Of a stretch of DNA of 64,000 nt, positions 44,027 through 52,478 are shown piece after piece. Every line of letters starts with the position of its first letter. Within the stretch, counting starts at the first letter, position 1. The notes beneath the pieces were generated by a model. The model searched no databases. It had not been told where the DNA came from and saw only the letters and a list, made by a program, of their open reading frames with translations. The DNA is from Mycobacterium intermedium (lineage in GTDB: Bacteria > Actinomycetota > Actinomycetes > Mycobacteriales > Mycobacteriaceae). Location of the stretch: contig NZ_MVHT01000003.1 of NCBI RefSeq assembly GCF_002086275.1, forward strand, positions 81,395 to 145,394. The letters are read 5' to 3'. Position numbers and translations under genes: made by a program.

Positions 44027-45201
44027 CCACGGGATTGCAGGAGCGGTTCGCCCCGGAACGACTGATCGCCACCGCATGCGAGGAAGCGGGCAGCGACGAC
44101 TTCGGCGAGGACGGCTGGCAACCCGCGCTGGAACGCTTGGTCGACGGCCTTGTCAACGAGGCGCGACTGTCGGTGATCGGCGTCGAGATCGCCTACCTCG
44201 ATCTCATGCGCGCCCTGAAGAACCGGCTGGAGATCATCGCGTGGCGCAGACAAAACCCCGGGGTCGCCGCGGGAACGATCGATCAACCCATCTTCATCGT
44301 CGGCCAACCCCGAACCGGGACCACCATCCTCTATGACCTGCTCGCCCAGGATCCCGACCTTCGGGCGCCGCTGACGTGGGAAGTCGACAACCCTTGTCCG
44401 GTTCCCCGCCCCGAGACCTATCACGACGATCCACGGATCGCCCAGACGCAGGCCAGCATTGAGATGTCCGAACAGATCATCCCGGGGTTCCTGAAGTTCC
44501 ACCCCATGGGCGCTCTGGTCGGACAGGAATGCGTGCGCATCACCGCCGGCGAGTTCACCAGCATGATCTTTTCGGTGCAGTACCGCCTGCCCAGCTACTA
44601 CCGCTGGCTGCTGTACCAGGCCGATCACGCCGGCGCTTATCGGTACCATCGAGTCTTCCTGCAGCACTTGCAATCTGGAGTGCCGGGCCAGTGGCTGCTG
44701 AAGTCGCCCGCACACCTCTGGCAGTTGGATGCCCTGCTCACCGAGTACCCCGACGCATTGATCGTGCAGACCCACCGCGACCCGCTCAACGTCATCTCAT
44801 CGATCGCCGCATTGACCCACCACCTGCGACGCATGGCCAGCGACGAGTCGAACATCGCCGAATGCGCGGCCCAGTCCTACGAGGAGATCACCGTCGGTCT
44901 CGACCGCGAAATGGCCCTGCGCGACCGCGGCGTTATTCCTCCCGGCCGCGTGATCGACGTGCTTTTCTCCGATTTCATGAAAGACCCTTGGACGACGATC
45001 CGCGACATTTATCAGAGACTGGACCGCGAATTGAGACCGGAGGCAGAACAGCGGATGCGCGAATTTCTGGCCGCGCATCCGGGTGACGGCGGACGCGGAC
45101 GCTACACCTGGACGGACACCGGTTTGGACGCCGGGGAGGTCCGAGAGCGGGTGCGAGCGTATCAAGATCGCTACGGCGTACCGACCGAGCAACTGCGTTA
45201 A
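44023..45201 (+). CDS. Sulfotransferase family protein
   Basis: 392 aa. PAPS-binding loop FIVGQPRTGTTILYDLLAQD and the 3'-phosphate loop IVQTHRDPLNVISSIAAL. N-terminal ~85 residues are a mycobacterial-type helical extension. The acceptor may be a lipid or steroid alcohol; neither can be told from sequence. Coupled to DUF1214 by an ATGA overlap. Confidence 0.9.
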   Translation: MTTGLQERFAPERLIATACEEAGSDDFGEDGWQPALERLVDGLVNEARLSVIGVEIAYLDLMRALKNRLEIIAWRRQNPGVAAGTIDQPIFIVGQPRTGTTILYDLLAQDPDLRAPLTWEVDNPCPVPRPETYHDDPRIAQTQASIEMSEQIIPGFLKFHPMGALVGQECVRITAGEFTSMIFSVQYRLPSYYRWLLYQADHAGAYRYHRVFLQHLQSGVPGQWLLKSPAHLWQLDALLTEYPDALIVQTHRDPLNVISSIAALTHHLRRMASDESNIAECAAQSYEEITVGLDREMALRDRGVIPPGRVIDVLFSDFMKDPWTTIRDIYQRLDRELRPEAEQRMREFLAAHPGDGGRGRYTWTDTGLDAGEVRERVRAYQDRYGVPTEQLR

Positions 45202-45266
45202 CCTGCGGGACTCGCCCGCTACGTCCCGAGAAATACCCCTTAGAGGGCATAAAATCGCCCACTGTG

Positions 45267-45557
45267 ATGACCTTCTGGGGCCATGAAGGCAAACTCGCAC
45301 ACCCGCTACGCACGGTGGCTCAGATACTTGGCCGTGCGAACCGTAAAGGCCACGCGCGAAGGCTGAGCCGACGCTTTGCGCGAGTTGGCGTGGATATTCC
45401 GCCCGGGCGGCTTCGGGAGATGCTCGACGGAATGCCTGTCTCCGAAGACGAGATGACCGACGTCAAATTCGCGTTGATAGCCATGCGATTGAATCGCGAG
45501 AAGCGCGTCGCAAAATTGGCTCGCATACAACGCCGGTACTGGCACGCAATACTGTAG
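45267..45557 (+). CDS. Small basic protein, paralogue of 55819-56196
   Basis: 96 aa; GTG at 45264 is another possible start. Not recognised. Contains QILGRANRKGHARRLSRRFA then GVDIPPGRLREML and LTDVKFALI-type (MTDVKFALIAMRLNREKRVAKL) parts also found in the membrane-tailed protein at 55819. Strongly basic, probably nucleic-acid- or membrane-associated. Confidence 0.6.
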   Translation: MTFWGHEGKLAHPLRTVAQILGRANRKGHARRLSRRFARVGVDIPPGRLREMLDGMPVSEDEMTDVKFALIAMRLNREKRVAKLARIQRRYWHAIL

Positions 45558-45623
45558 ATTTATTTCGCAAGTCGAGTAGAACTACGCAAGCCGGCGGCGT
45601 CCGGCGCAGCCATGCTTCCTTAA

Positions 45624-46925
45624 ATGACCTCTCTGATGGGCTTGCCCGGCCCTACCGAACTAGCTGCACGCACTCCCGCTGACCGCGATCGAGCCATTGA
45701 CGTCATCCGGATTACCGCACTGGTCGGGGTGGTCCTGGGACACACTGTGATGGCGATAAGTGTCATCCGCGACGGCGTGCTCATTTGGGACAACCTGCTG
45801 ACCACATCGACGGTGTTCCAGGCGCTGACGTGGATCTTTCAGATCATGCCGCTGTTCTTCTTCGCCGGTGTCGCCGCGTGCGTGACGTCCTGGCACCCCG
45901 GAACCAACTGGGGCGGCTGGCTGATGAAGCGCTGCTCGAGGCTGTTCCGACCGGTGTTCTATTACCTCGCGTTCTGGGCCGTCGCGCTGCTCGCCCTCTA
46001 TGGCGTCCTGCCGGAGCACGTCTACGAGCCCGTCGCCGGCATCAGCATTCAACTGCTCTGGTTTCTCGGTGCCTACGTGCTGGTACTGGCCGCCATCCCC
46101 GCATTGAGCCGGATCACCTCACCTACGCGGCTCGCCGCGGGAGTGGCGGTTGTCTACACATTGGTGGCCCTGGTCGACGCGGTTCGGCTGCAGTGGCCGG
46201 CCCTGGCGCCGCTCGGGTATCTCAACATGACGGCGTGGCTCATCCCCGGCATGTTCGGTGTGGCCTACCGGCGCGGATTGCTCAGTGGGCGTGCCGCGTT
46301 GGGCACGGCGGTGGCACTGTTTGCCGTCGACATATCGCTCATTCACTGGGGCCCTTACGAATTGAGCTTGGTGGGCATCGAGGGACAGCGCCTGACCAAT
46401 ATGAGCCCGCCGTCCCTGCTGTTGGCGGGCCACGCAATCGTCTTGAGTGCGTTGGCGATTGCGGCCGCGCCCACGATCAATCGATGGGCACAGCGACCGC
46501 GGGTGTGGTGGTGGACCGCGCTGGGCAACTCCGGAGCGATGACCTTGTATCTGTGGCACATGCCCGTGCTGTTGGGCGTGCACCTGATCTTCGACGGCCT
46601 CGGACATCCCCGCTTTCCCGGTCAGCCGGATTTCGTCGCGATCGGCGTCGTTCAGATCGCCATCATGGTCGCCATCATGGCCGTGTTGTTCGCGGTGCTG
46701 CGGCCATTGGAGAACAACGCCCTGCCGGGGTGGGACGGCGCTGCCGCTGTCACGTCGGTGCGGCGAGGCGCGGCAGTCGGCCTGCTGCTGTGCGTGGCGG
46801 GCGCCGCCATCCTGGCCTCGGTGAAGTGGGGCCTGAAGGACGACGGACTCGTCTGTGTCGCGGTGATGCTCGCTGCGCTGGTGTCCGCTCGGGCGCTGAC
46901 CGCAGCAAGGTCACCCGCGCGGTAA
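45624..46925 (+). CDS. Acyltransferase-3 family membrane protein
   Basis: 433 aa. N-terminal signature DRAIDVIRITALVGVVLGHT with the catalytic-type His, followed by about ten hydrophobic segments. RFFRPVFYYLAFW-like segment (RLFRPVFYYLAFW) matches the family. It may acylate cell-envelope sugars or lipids. Ends flush against the convergent MarR gene. Confidence 0.87.
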   Translation: MTSLMGLPGPTELAARTPADRDRAIDVIRITALVGVVLGHTVMAISVIRDGVLIWDNLLTTSTVFQALTWIFQIMPLFFFAGVAACVTSWHPGTNWGGWLMKRCSRLFRPVFYYLAFWAVALLALYGVLPEHVYEPVAGISIQLLWFLGAYVLVLAAIPALSRITSPTRLAAGVAVVYTLVALVDAVRLQWPALAPLGYLNMTAWLIPGMFGVAYRRGLLSGRAALGTAVALFAVDISLIHWGPYELSLVGIEGQRLTNMSPPSLLLAGHAIVLSALAIAAAPTINRWAQRPRVWWWTALGNSGAMTLYLWHMPVLLGVHLIFDGLGHPRFPGQPDFVAIGVVQIAIMVAIMAVLFAVLRPLENNALPGWDGAAAVTSVRRGAAVGLLLCVAGAAILASVKWGLKDDGLVCVAVMLAALVSARALTAARSPAR

Positions 46926-47381
46926 TCAGGCAGGCGGGTCCTCGTGCGCGGCCAGCAGCATCTGCAGCGTCTTACGCAGGTCGCGCAGGCGACGCTCGCC
47001 CAAGATCTGCTCCCAGCGCCGCTCCTGCTCCAACGCGCTCGAGCGCATGACGCGCAACGCTTGCCGACCTCGGGGCGTCAACTCGATGATCCGACTGCGG
47101 GCATCGGCGGGATTGGCGACACGAGTGACATAGCCGTATCGATCGAGCTCAGCCACACCTTGCGCCACCGCCTGCCGAGTCACACCGAGTCGCGCGGCCA
47201 ACTCCGACGCATGAAGTCCGCCGGTCGCCAAAGGAACCAGCGCGACCGCCTGCGCGGGGCGGAGCCCGTCGAGTCCGGCTTCGGCGAATGCCGCTCGTAA
47301 ACGCGGTCCTCCCGTCGCCGCCACCAGTTGCACCAAGGCGGGCACGGTCGGCTTCCACTCGGCATCTGGAAGACGTCGCAT
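46926..47381 (-). CDS. MarR family transcriptional regulator
   Basis: 151 aa. Winged helix: LHASELAARLGVTRQAVAQGVAELDRYGYV, wing DARSRIIELTPRG. Divergent from the esterase gene; a 31-bp perfect palindrome (47404-47434) sits in the 75-bp interval, so it controls both. Confidence 0.9.
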   Translation of the reverse strand: MRRLPDAEWKPTVPALVQLVAATGGPRLRAAFAEAGLDGLRPAQAVALVPLATGGLHASELAARLGVTRQAVAQGVAELDRYGYVTRVANPADARSRIIELTPRGRQALRVMRSSALEQERRWEQILGERRLRDLRKTLQMLLAAHEDPPA

Positions 47382-47403
47382 GCCTGCGAGTCTGCCATCT
47401 TCT

Positions 47404-47434
47404 AGTCAATTGACAAGTTACTTGTCAATTGACT
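47404..47434. promoter_or_regulatory. 31-bp perfect palindrome, MarR operator
   Basis: Arm AGTCAATTGACAAGT (47404-47418), centre T at 47419, and its exact reverse complement (47420-47434). TTGAC elements inside could double as -35 boxes. Long palindromes of this kind are typical MarR sites. Confidence 0.75.
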
Positions 47435-47456
47435 GCTCCGATGTCACCATGAGTAG

Positions 47457-48407
47457 ATGGCACCTGCGCGCTTCCGAGCCTGGCTGTTTCCGCTCCTCGC
47501 GGTTCTGCTGGCCGCGACAGGCGGGTGCTTCGGCGGCGGCCACGCGGTGGGCGATCCCGCAACTGGTCCGGTCCCGATCGGACGCTCTAGTCAGATCATC
47601 GAATGGGGCGGTATCAGCAGGAAATTCGACCTCTACCGCCCGCAGGGATTGGCCGGGCCCGCGGCCCTGGTGGTGATGATGCACGGCGGCTTCGGCAACA
47701 GCGCACAGGCCGAACGCAGCTATCACTGGGATGCCCAGGCCGACAAGGCCGACACCGGACATTTTCTGGTCATGTATCCCGATGGTCACCACCGGGCGTG
47801 GAACGCGGGGTCTTGCTGCGGCATGCCGCAGCAAGACAACATCGACGACGTCGGTTTCATCGCCGCCGCGGTGGCTGCGCTTGGCCGGCGCATCCCGATC
47901 GACCAGTCCCGCATCTACGCCACCGGCATGTCGAACGGGGCCATGATGGCACTCCGGTTGGCCTGTGAGACAGAGATGTTCGCCGCAGTCGCGCCTGTGG
48001 CGGGAACATTGGTGACCGATTGCTCGCGCGCACGGCCCACGTCGGTTCTACAAATCCATGGCACCGACGATCAGAGCGTCCCTTATAACGGCGGGCCGGG
48101 TAAGGCGCTGAAGTCCAACGGAACTCCCCGTGTCAACGGCCCTGGCATACCTGCGGTCGCCGCCACGTGGCGCGTGATCGATGGTTGCAGACCTCCGACG
48201 TCGACCACTGCCGGCGTCGTGACGACCGAAACCGCGGCATGCCCGAGTGGCCGTGCCGTCCAACTAATTTCGGTTGCTGGCGCCGGACACCAGTGGCCCG
48301 GCAGTGAGCGCGGCCCGCTCGCGGACTTGCTCGGTGCCGCGGAGCCGTCGAAAGCGCTCGACGCCACCGACACCGTCTGGCGCTTCTTCGGCCGGCACCA
48401 CCGCTGA
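47457..48407 (+). CDS. Lipoprotein esterase, PHB-depolymerase family
   Basis: 316 aa. N-terminal signal with LAATGGC near residue 20-24 (weak lipobox). Catalytic elbow TGMSNGAMMAL, oxyanion MMHGGFGNS, acid region HGTDDQSVPYNGGP and GAGHQWPG for the His. Family enzymes are esterases, feruloyl esterases or polyester depolymerases. A decayed paralogue is at 38460-39080. Controlled by the MarR gene opposite. Confidence 0.87.
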   Translation: MAPARFRAWLFPLLAVLLAATGGCFGGGHAVGDPATGPVPIGRSSQIIEWGGISRKFDLYRPQGLAGPAALVVMMHGGFGNSAQAERSYHWDAQADKADTGHFLVMYPDGHHRAWNAGSCCGMPQQDNIDDVGFIAAAVAALGRRIPIDQSRIYATGMSNGAMMALRLACETEMFAAVAPVAGTLVTDCSRARPTSVLQIHGTDDQSVPYNGGPGKALKSNGTPRVNGPGIPAVAATWRVIDGCRPPTSTTAGVVTTETAACPSGRAVQLISVAGAGHQWPGSERGPLADLLGAAEPSKALDATDTVWRFFGRHHR

Positions 48408-48408
48408 C

Positions 48409-49458
48409 TCAGGGACGGCCGAAGGCGAGGGCGGGATCAACGCTCACCGCGCGCTTGAGTCCGGCAATGCTGGCCAGCAGGCCAATGGCACTGGCGATCG
48501 CCGGTAGCGCCAGATAGGCACGCCCCGGTATCACGACCGTCATGGGAAACAACGGCGCCAGCAGTTGGGCAAGAACTACGCCCACCACCGCGGCCAACAG
48601 CGAGACGATGAGCGCCTGCAGCGCGAGCCCCATCAGAATCGAATGGGTCGGCACGCCGATCGCCTTGTACACCGCAAAGTCCCGAAGTCGTTCCAGGGCA
48701 GACAGATACACCACCGACCCGACGATCAGCACCGCGACGATCCATAGCAGTAGGGCCACTATGGAAACCGAATTGACCGCAACCCGCAGCGGACGCAACA
48801 GGTCACTGACTCCGGCGCTTCGATCGACGAGCTGGTAGCCCGCGGGGAGTTGTTGCGGTGCACCTTTGATCCCGATGGACGTGATCGTGGGTTGCCCGTT
48901 GTAAGCGACTTCCTGCAAACCTTCGGTGGTCAGAAAGATGTTCGGCATCTTCGCCAGTGCGGTGGACCCCGGCACGATGCCGACGACCCGCAGGCGGTGC
49001 CCACCGACTTGCAAATCGTCACCGAGCTCGCGGTCCAAGGTGCTCGATACTGCGACCTCGGTAGGGCTTCTCGGAGCGCGACCCTCCGAAACGAGCGGCA
49101 TGCCCGGCCCATGCTCCGGTGCGCCGAACGCGGTGGCGTTTCGGGTCGAAGAGCCTTCCGTGATCGTGGTCGCCGCCGTGGCCAACGGCGCCGCAGCCAT
49201 GACGCCCGGCGCGGCGGACACCCGGTCGAAGTCGATTTGGGCAAAGGGACTCGCGCCGAGGAACGGGCCGGCCGCGCCGGACCTGACCACGAACGAGTCG
49301 ACGCCCATGGAATCGACCGTCCGCTGCGCCTCAACGCGAAAGCCATTCGCGAGGCCGGTCAGCACGAGCGTCATCGCAAAGATCAACCCGGTGCTGATGA
49401 TCGCGATGACCAGACGGCGCCTCCGCCACTGCATGTCGCGCAACGCCGCGAAAAGCAT
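48409..49458 (-). CDS. FtsX/DevC-like ABC permease (paralogue A)
   Basis: 349 aa from MLFAALRDMQW. One N-terminal and three C-terminal hydrophobic segments with a large extracellular domain, as in MacB/DevC-type permeases. VGSVVYLSALERLRDFAVYKAIG is the typical FtsX-type coupling helix. It is strikingly similar to the permease at 52479; no ATPase gene is adjacent. A longer frame upstream is not supported. Confidence 0.88.
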   Translation of the reverse strand: MLFAALRDMQWRRRRLVIAIISTGLIFAMTLVLTGLANGFRVEAQRTVDSMGVDSFVVRSGAAGPFLGASPFAQIDFDRVSAAPGVMAAAPLATAATTITEGSSTRNATAFGAPEHGPGMPLVSEGRAPRSPTEVAVSSTLDRELGDDLQVGGHRLRVVGIVPGSTALAKMPNIFLTTEGLQEVAYNGQPTITSIGIKGAPQQLPAGYQLVDRSAGVSDLLRPLRVAVNSVSIVALLLWIVAVLIVGSVVYLSALERLRDFAVYKAIGVPTHSILMGLALQALIVSLLAAVVGVVLAQLLAPLFPMTVVIPGRAYLALPAIASAIGLLASIAGLKRAVSVDPALAFGRP

Positions 49459-49561
49459 GGCAAGACGGTACCGCCGGGGTTCGGCCAGCGGCAGGGGCTG
49501 AAGTGTAGTTTTTCCGCGTTGACCCCGGCCGATGCCATGAGCATCACCAGCACCGCCGGGG

Positions 49562-50134
49562 TCACCCGGTGAACAGGTTGACCAGAAGTTGCAGGCGTTC
49601 GGAGTCATGACCGGGACGCAGCCGGCCGGTACGACCGAGGGTGACCAGTCCATGCAGGGCTGCCCACAGCACCTCGGTCAGCGCGTCCGCGTCCTGCTCG
49701 CCGCCGACGCGGCTGACCACCTCGCGTAGTTCGGCGAAGGCCGCCGTCAGCTCGGGTGGTGTGTCCTCGGCGGCGAAGCGCAACTTGGTTGCGCGAGCGA
49801 ACATGGCGTCGTAGACGGCGGGGTTGCGGCGGGCGAAGTCGAGGTAGGCGTTGGCGATCCGGGCCAGGGCGTCGCCGGGGGTATCAGCACCCGGGCGCGC
49901 ATCCCTGCTCACCTCGGCGAGCTCGCCGAACCCCTCGACGGCGACGGCATCGGCAAGTTGTTCCATGCCGGCGAAGTGCTTGTACAACACGGGCTGGCTG
50001 TATTCGATCTCGGCGGACAGCCGTCGCGTCGTGACAGCATCCCAGCCCTCATCCTCGGCCAGCTTGCGGGCTGTCGAGATGATCAACTGCCGACGTTCTG
50101 CCCGCTCCCGCTCGCGCCGGTCCCCGATGGCCAT
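49562..50134 (-). CDS. TetR family regulator with WHG-type C-terminal domain
   Basis: 190 aa. HTH: VTTRRLSAEIEYSQPVLYKHFAGMEQL. The C-terminal WAALHGLVTLGR part matches the WHG group (residues ~155-166). A 29-bp inverted repeat at 50144-50172 lies 9 bp upstream of the start, before the divergent DUF1772 gene. Confidence 0.88.
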   Translation of the reverse strand: MAIGDRRERERAERRQLIISTARKLAEDEGWDAVTTRRLSAEIEYSQPVLYKHFAGMEQLADAVAVEGFGELAEVSRDARPGADTPGDALARIANAYLDFARRNPAVYDAMFARATKLRFAAEDTPPELTAAFAELREVVSRVGGEQDADALTEVLWAALHGLVTLGRTGRLRPGHDSERLQLLVNLFTG

Positions 50135-50143
50135 GCCGAATTA

Positions 50144-50172
50144 TAGCGCAGCTAGAAAAACTAGCACCGCTA
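50144..50172. promoter_or_regulatory. 29-bp inverted repeat, TetR operator
   Basis: TAGCG-ca-GCTAG-AAAAA-CTAGC-ac-CGCTA: the five-base arms pair perfectly, only the two-base spacers do not. Located just upstream of TetR and 58 bp before the divergent DUF1772 gene. A further GTTAGCGTTGCTAGC lies at about 50195-50209. Confidence 0.6.
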
Positions 50173-50230
50173 TTGACGTGGCGCCGGCCGAGGGTTAGCG
50201 TTGCTAGCAGTTACCTCGGACGGAGTTGCC

Positions 50231-50707
50231 ATGACCTTGGACCTCATCACCCGAACCGTCGCACTCATAGCGGTGTTGAGCACCGCGGTCGTTTACGGCA
50301 CCGACGTGTTCGCGGCGATCGTGCTGCGACCGGCCTTGGCGGCCGTCGACGACCGTGCCCTGGTCGCGGTCATGGGCAGCGTGCACCGGTACGGCGACCG
50401 GCGAATGCCGGTGCCGGGGATCATCGGCACCCTGGCCACCGCGACAACAACGGCCCTGAACGCGGCGGCCGCGCACTGGGCGCAGTCGGTCGCGGCGGGC
50501 ATTGCACTGGTTCTGCTGTTGGCCTGGATCGCGCTCTACACCCGGGTGAGCGCACCCATCAATCTGCGGCTGACCGCGGCCGCCGATGCCAACCAGTCCT
50601 TACCGAACGGACGTGTGCTGCAAGCAAAGTGGGATCACGTCATCGGTCCCCGCGCCGCGCTGCAAGGCCTGGCACTGGCCGCGCTGTGCGTGGGGTTGAC
50701 GGTCTGA
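50231..50707 (+). CDS. DUF1772-like membrane protein
   Basis: 158 aa from ATG 50231. Four hydrophobic segments (about 9-27, 60-76, 82-100 and 142-158). The DUF1772 pattern of a short loop with VHRYGDRRMPV and VSAPINLRLTAA (usual PxN) is visible. Function unknown. Followed by NIPSNAP and DUF4267 genes in an operon repressed by the TetR. Confidence 0.75.
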   Translation: MTLDLITRTVALIAVLSTAVVYGTDVFAAIVLRPALAAVDDRALVAVMGSVHRYGDRRMPVPGIIGTLATATTTALNAAAAHWAQSVAAGIALVLLLAWIALYTRVSAPINLRLTAAADANQSLPNGRVLQAKWDHVIGPRAALQGLALAALCVGLTV

Positions 50708-50736
50708 TTCGCCGAGCCCGGACAGAAGGCGCGCCG

Positions 50737-51075
50737 ATGTTTCAGCTCAGGATCTACACCCTAAGGTCGTCCGAAGCGCTGCAGCGGTACGCGACGGTGC
50801 ACTGGGCCCGCCACCTGGCAACCTTCGAAGAGTTCGGCGTCACCACCCACGGCGTGTGGACCGAACGCGGCGCCGGTGCGAACCGCCTCGTCACGATGAT
50901 CGGCTACCCGCCGGGCGCCGAGCCCGAGCGCGTCGCACGAGATGTCATGAACAGCCCGCAATTCGCCGCCGACATGGCTGGCTTCGACGTCGGCGAGATC
51001 ATCGACGTTCAGACGATTTTCCTTGAGCCCACATCGTTTACGCCAATTCACCAGACCTCGGGAGGCGCGACATGA
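50737..51075 (+). CDS. NIPSNAP family protein
   Basis: 112 aa. FQLRIYTLRSSEALQRY is the NIPSNAP start; HWARHLATFEEFGV and W(T)ERGAG follow the ferredoxin-like dimeric barrel. No known substrate. Overlaps the next gene by 4 bp. Confidence 0.85.
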   Translation: MFQLRIYTLRSSEALQRYATVHWARHLATFEEFGVTTHGVWTERGAGANRLVTMIGYPPGAEPERVARDVMNSPQFAADMAGFDVGEIIDVQTIFLEPTSFTPIHQTSGGAT

Positions 51076-51449
51076 CCACCACCATCGGCTACACACTCGC
51101 CGGACTCGTAGCCGCGGGCATCATATTCATCGGCGCTCGGTTCATCGTCGCGCCGCGCGTCGCCGCCGACGGCTATGGCGTGCCAGCGGATCTCGGCCAG
51201 CGGTCCGTCGGCGCCTATCTGGGCGTCAAAGGCATCCGCGACATAGCGTCGGGGCTGTTCGTCATCATTCTGCTGGCCGCGGGCGCTACGCACCTGCTCG
51301 GTTGGATCGTGTTGGCCGCCACGATAATTCCGTTCGCGGACACGGTCATCGTGCTCGTCAGCGGCGGATCCAAGTCGATCGCCTGGGGAGTTCACGGCCT
51401 TACCGCGGCGGTCATGCTGATCACTGCCGCCCTTTTGCTCACCTCATAA
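51072..51449 (+). CDS. DUF4267 membrane protein
   Basis: 125 aa. Four hydrophobic helices, with the conserved RSVGAYLGVKGIRDIASGLF stretch. DUF4267 proteins are small inner-membrane proteins of unknown role, often downstream of TetR-controlled genes. Translationally coupled to NIPSNAP. Confidence 0.85.
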   Translation: MTTTIGYTLAGLVAAGIIFIGARFIVAPRVAADGYGVPADLGQRSVGAYLGVKGIRDIASGLFVIILLAAGATHLLGWIVLAATIIPFADTVIVLVSGGSKSIAWGVHGLTAAVMLITAALLLTS

Positions 51450-51483
51450 ATGAGGGCATGGCTCGGGGCAAGAACTGGAGCGT

Positions 51484-52476
51484 TCAGTCGCCGGCAAGCT
51501 CGCGGTGCTCGATCAGGTCGCGCAGGCCACCCACACCGAGTCGCTCGCGAAATGCCGGTGCCGTATAGCCGACGGCCTTGGCATCGGTGCGAGCGCGCAC
51601 CGTCGCCGAGCGCGGCATATGGAACAGCACACCCATCTCGCCGAAGTAGTCGCCCGGGCGGGCCACTTTCACCAATTCCTCACCGCCGTCGGCTAGTTCG
51701 TGCACGATGTCGAACTCGCCTTCGGTAACCACATAGATCAGCTCACCCATCGTGCTCTGCTCGAAGAGCACTTCGCCGGCCTTCAGTTCCACGGTCTCGG
51801 GCTCACGGTCCGTCTCCGCGAAGTCGGGTGTCAGCTCGACGACTCGGTCGGCCATCGGCAGCATCCGGCTGTCGTGGGTGGCGACCACGACGATGCGGTC
51901 GCCGTCGGCGAGTTCGCGGATCAACCGCAGCACCTCCTCGACCTGGATGAAGTCGAGATGCGCGGTGGGTTCGTCGGCAAGGATCAGCGGCGGATCCAGT
52001 GCGATGGCGCGTGCCACGGCGACACGCTGCTGTTGCCCGCCGCTCAGGTCGCCCGGCCGATGCTTCATCCGCTCTTGAAGATTGACGCGGGTGAGCAACT
52101 CCTCCGCGCGCTTGCGGGCCGCCGCGCGGGACCATCCGGCCGCGCGCAGCGGAACCATCACGTTCTCCAGCGCGGTCAGGCTCGGCACCAGGTTGAACGC
52201 CTGAAAGACGATGCCCACCTTGTCGCGTCGATACTTCGCCAGTGCACCGCCCTCGAGTGTGGTGATGTCGACGTCATCGAACTTGATGGCACCCGACTTC
52301 GGCCGCAGAATGCCGCCGAGACACGACAGCAGCGTGGTCTTCCCACACCCGCTGGGCCCCAACAGGATCACCAGTGACCCGGCGGTGACGTCGAGGTTCA
52401 ATCCATTGATCGGCCGCAGCGCATAGCCACCGCTGTAGTACTCGACGACGAGGTTCTGGATGCTGAGATCGCCCAC
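51484..52476 (-). CDS. ABC transporter ATPase fused to a cyclic-nucleotide-binding domain
   Basis: 330 aa, same length as M. tuberculosis Rv0073. ATPase residues 1-~215: Walker [10 protein letters not shown], signature LSGGQQQR, Walker B LILADEPT. From about 225 a CNB fold follows, [20 protein letters not shown] and [21 protein letters not shown], including the Arg and Glu positions that contact phosphate and ribose. So ATP-dependent export or lipoprotein handling may be gated by a nucleotide. 2 bp from permease B. Confidence 0.92.
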   Translation of the reverse strand: MGDLSIQNLVVEYYSGGYALRPINGLNLDVTAGSLVILLGPSGCGKTTLLSCLGGILRPKSGAIKFDDVDITTLEGGALAKYRRDKVGIVFQAFNLVPSLTALENVMVPLRAAGWSRAAARKRAEELLTRVNLQERMKHRPGDLSGGQQQRVAVARAIALDPPLILADEPTAHLDFIQVEEVLRLIRELADGDRIVVVATHDSRMLPMADRVVELTPDFAETDREPETVELKAGEVLFEQSTMGELIYVVTEGEFDIVHELADGGEELVKVARPGDYFGEMGVLFHMPRSATVRARTDAKAVGYTAPAFRERLGVGGLRDLIEHRELAGD

Positions 52477-52478
52477 GG

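Noticed and set aside
45785..47050. 421-codon frame over the acyltransferase gene
   Set aside because: Shadow of the real membrane protein gene, rich in Arg and Ala.
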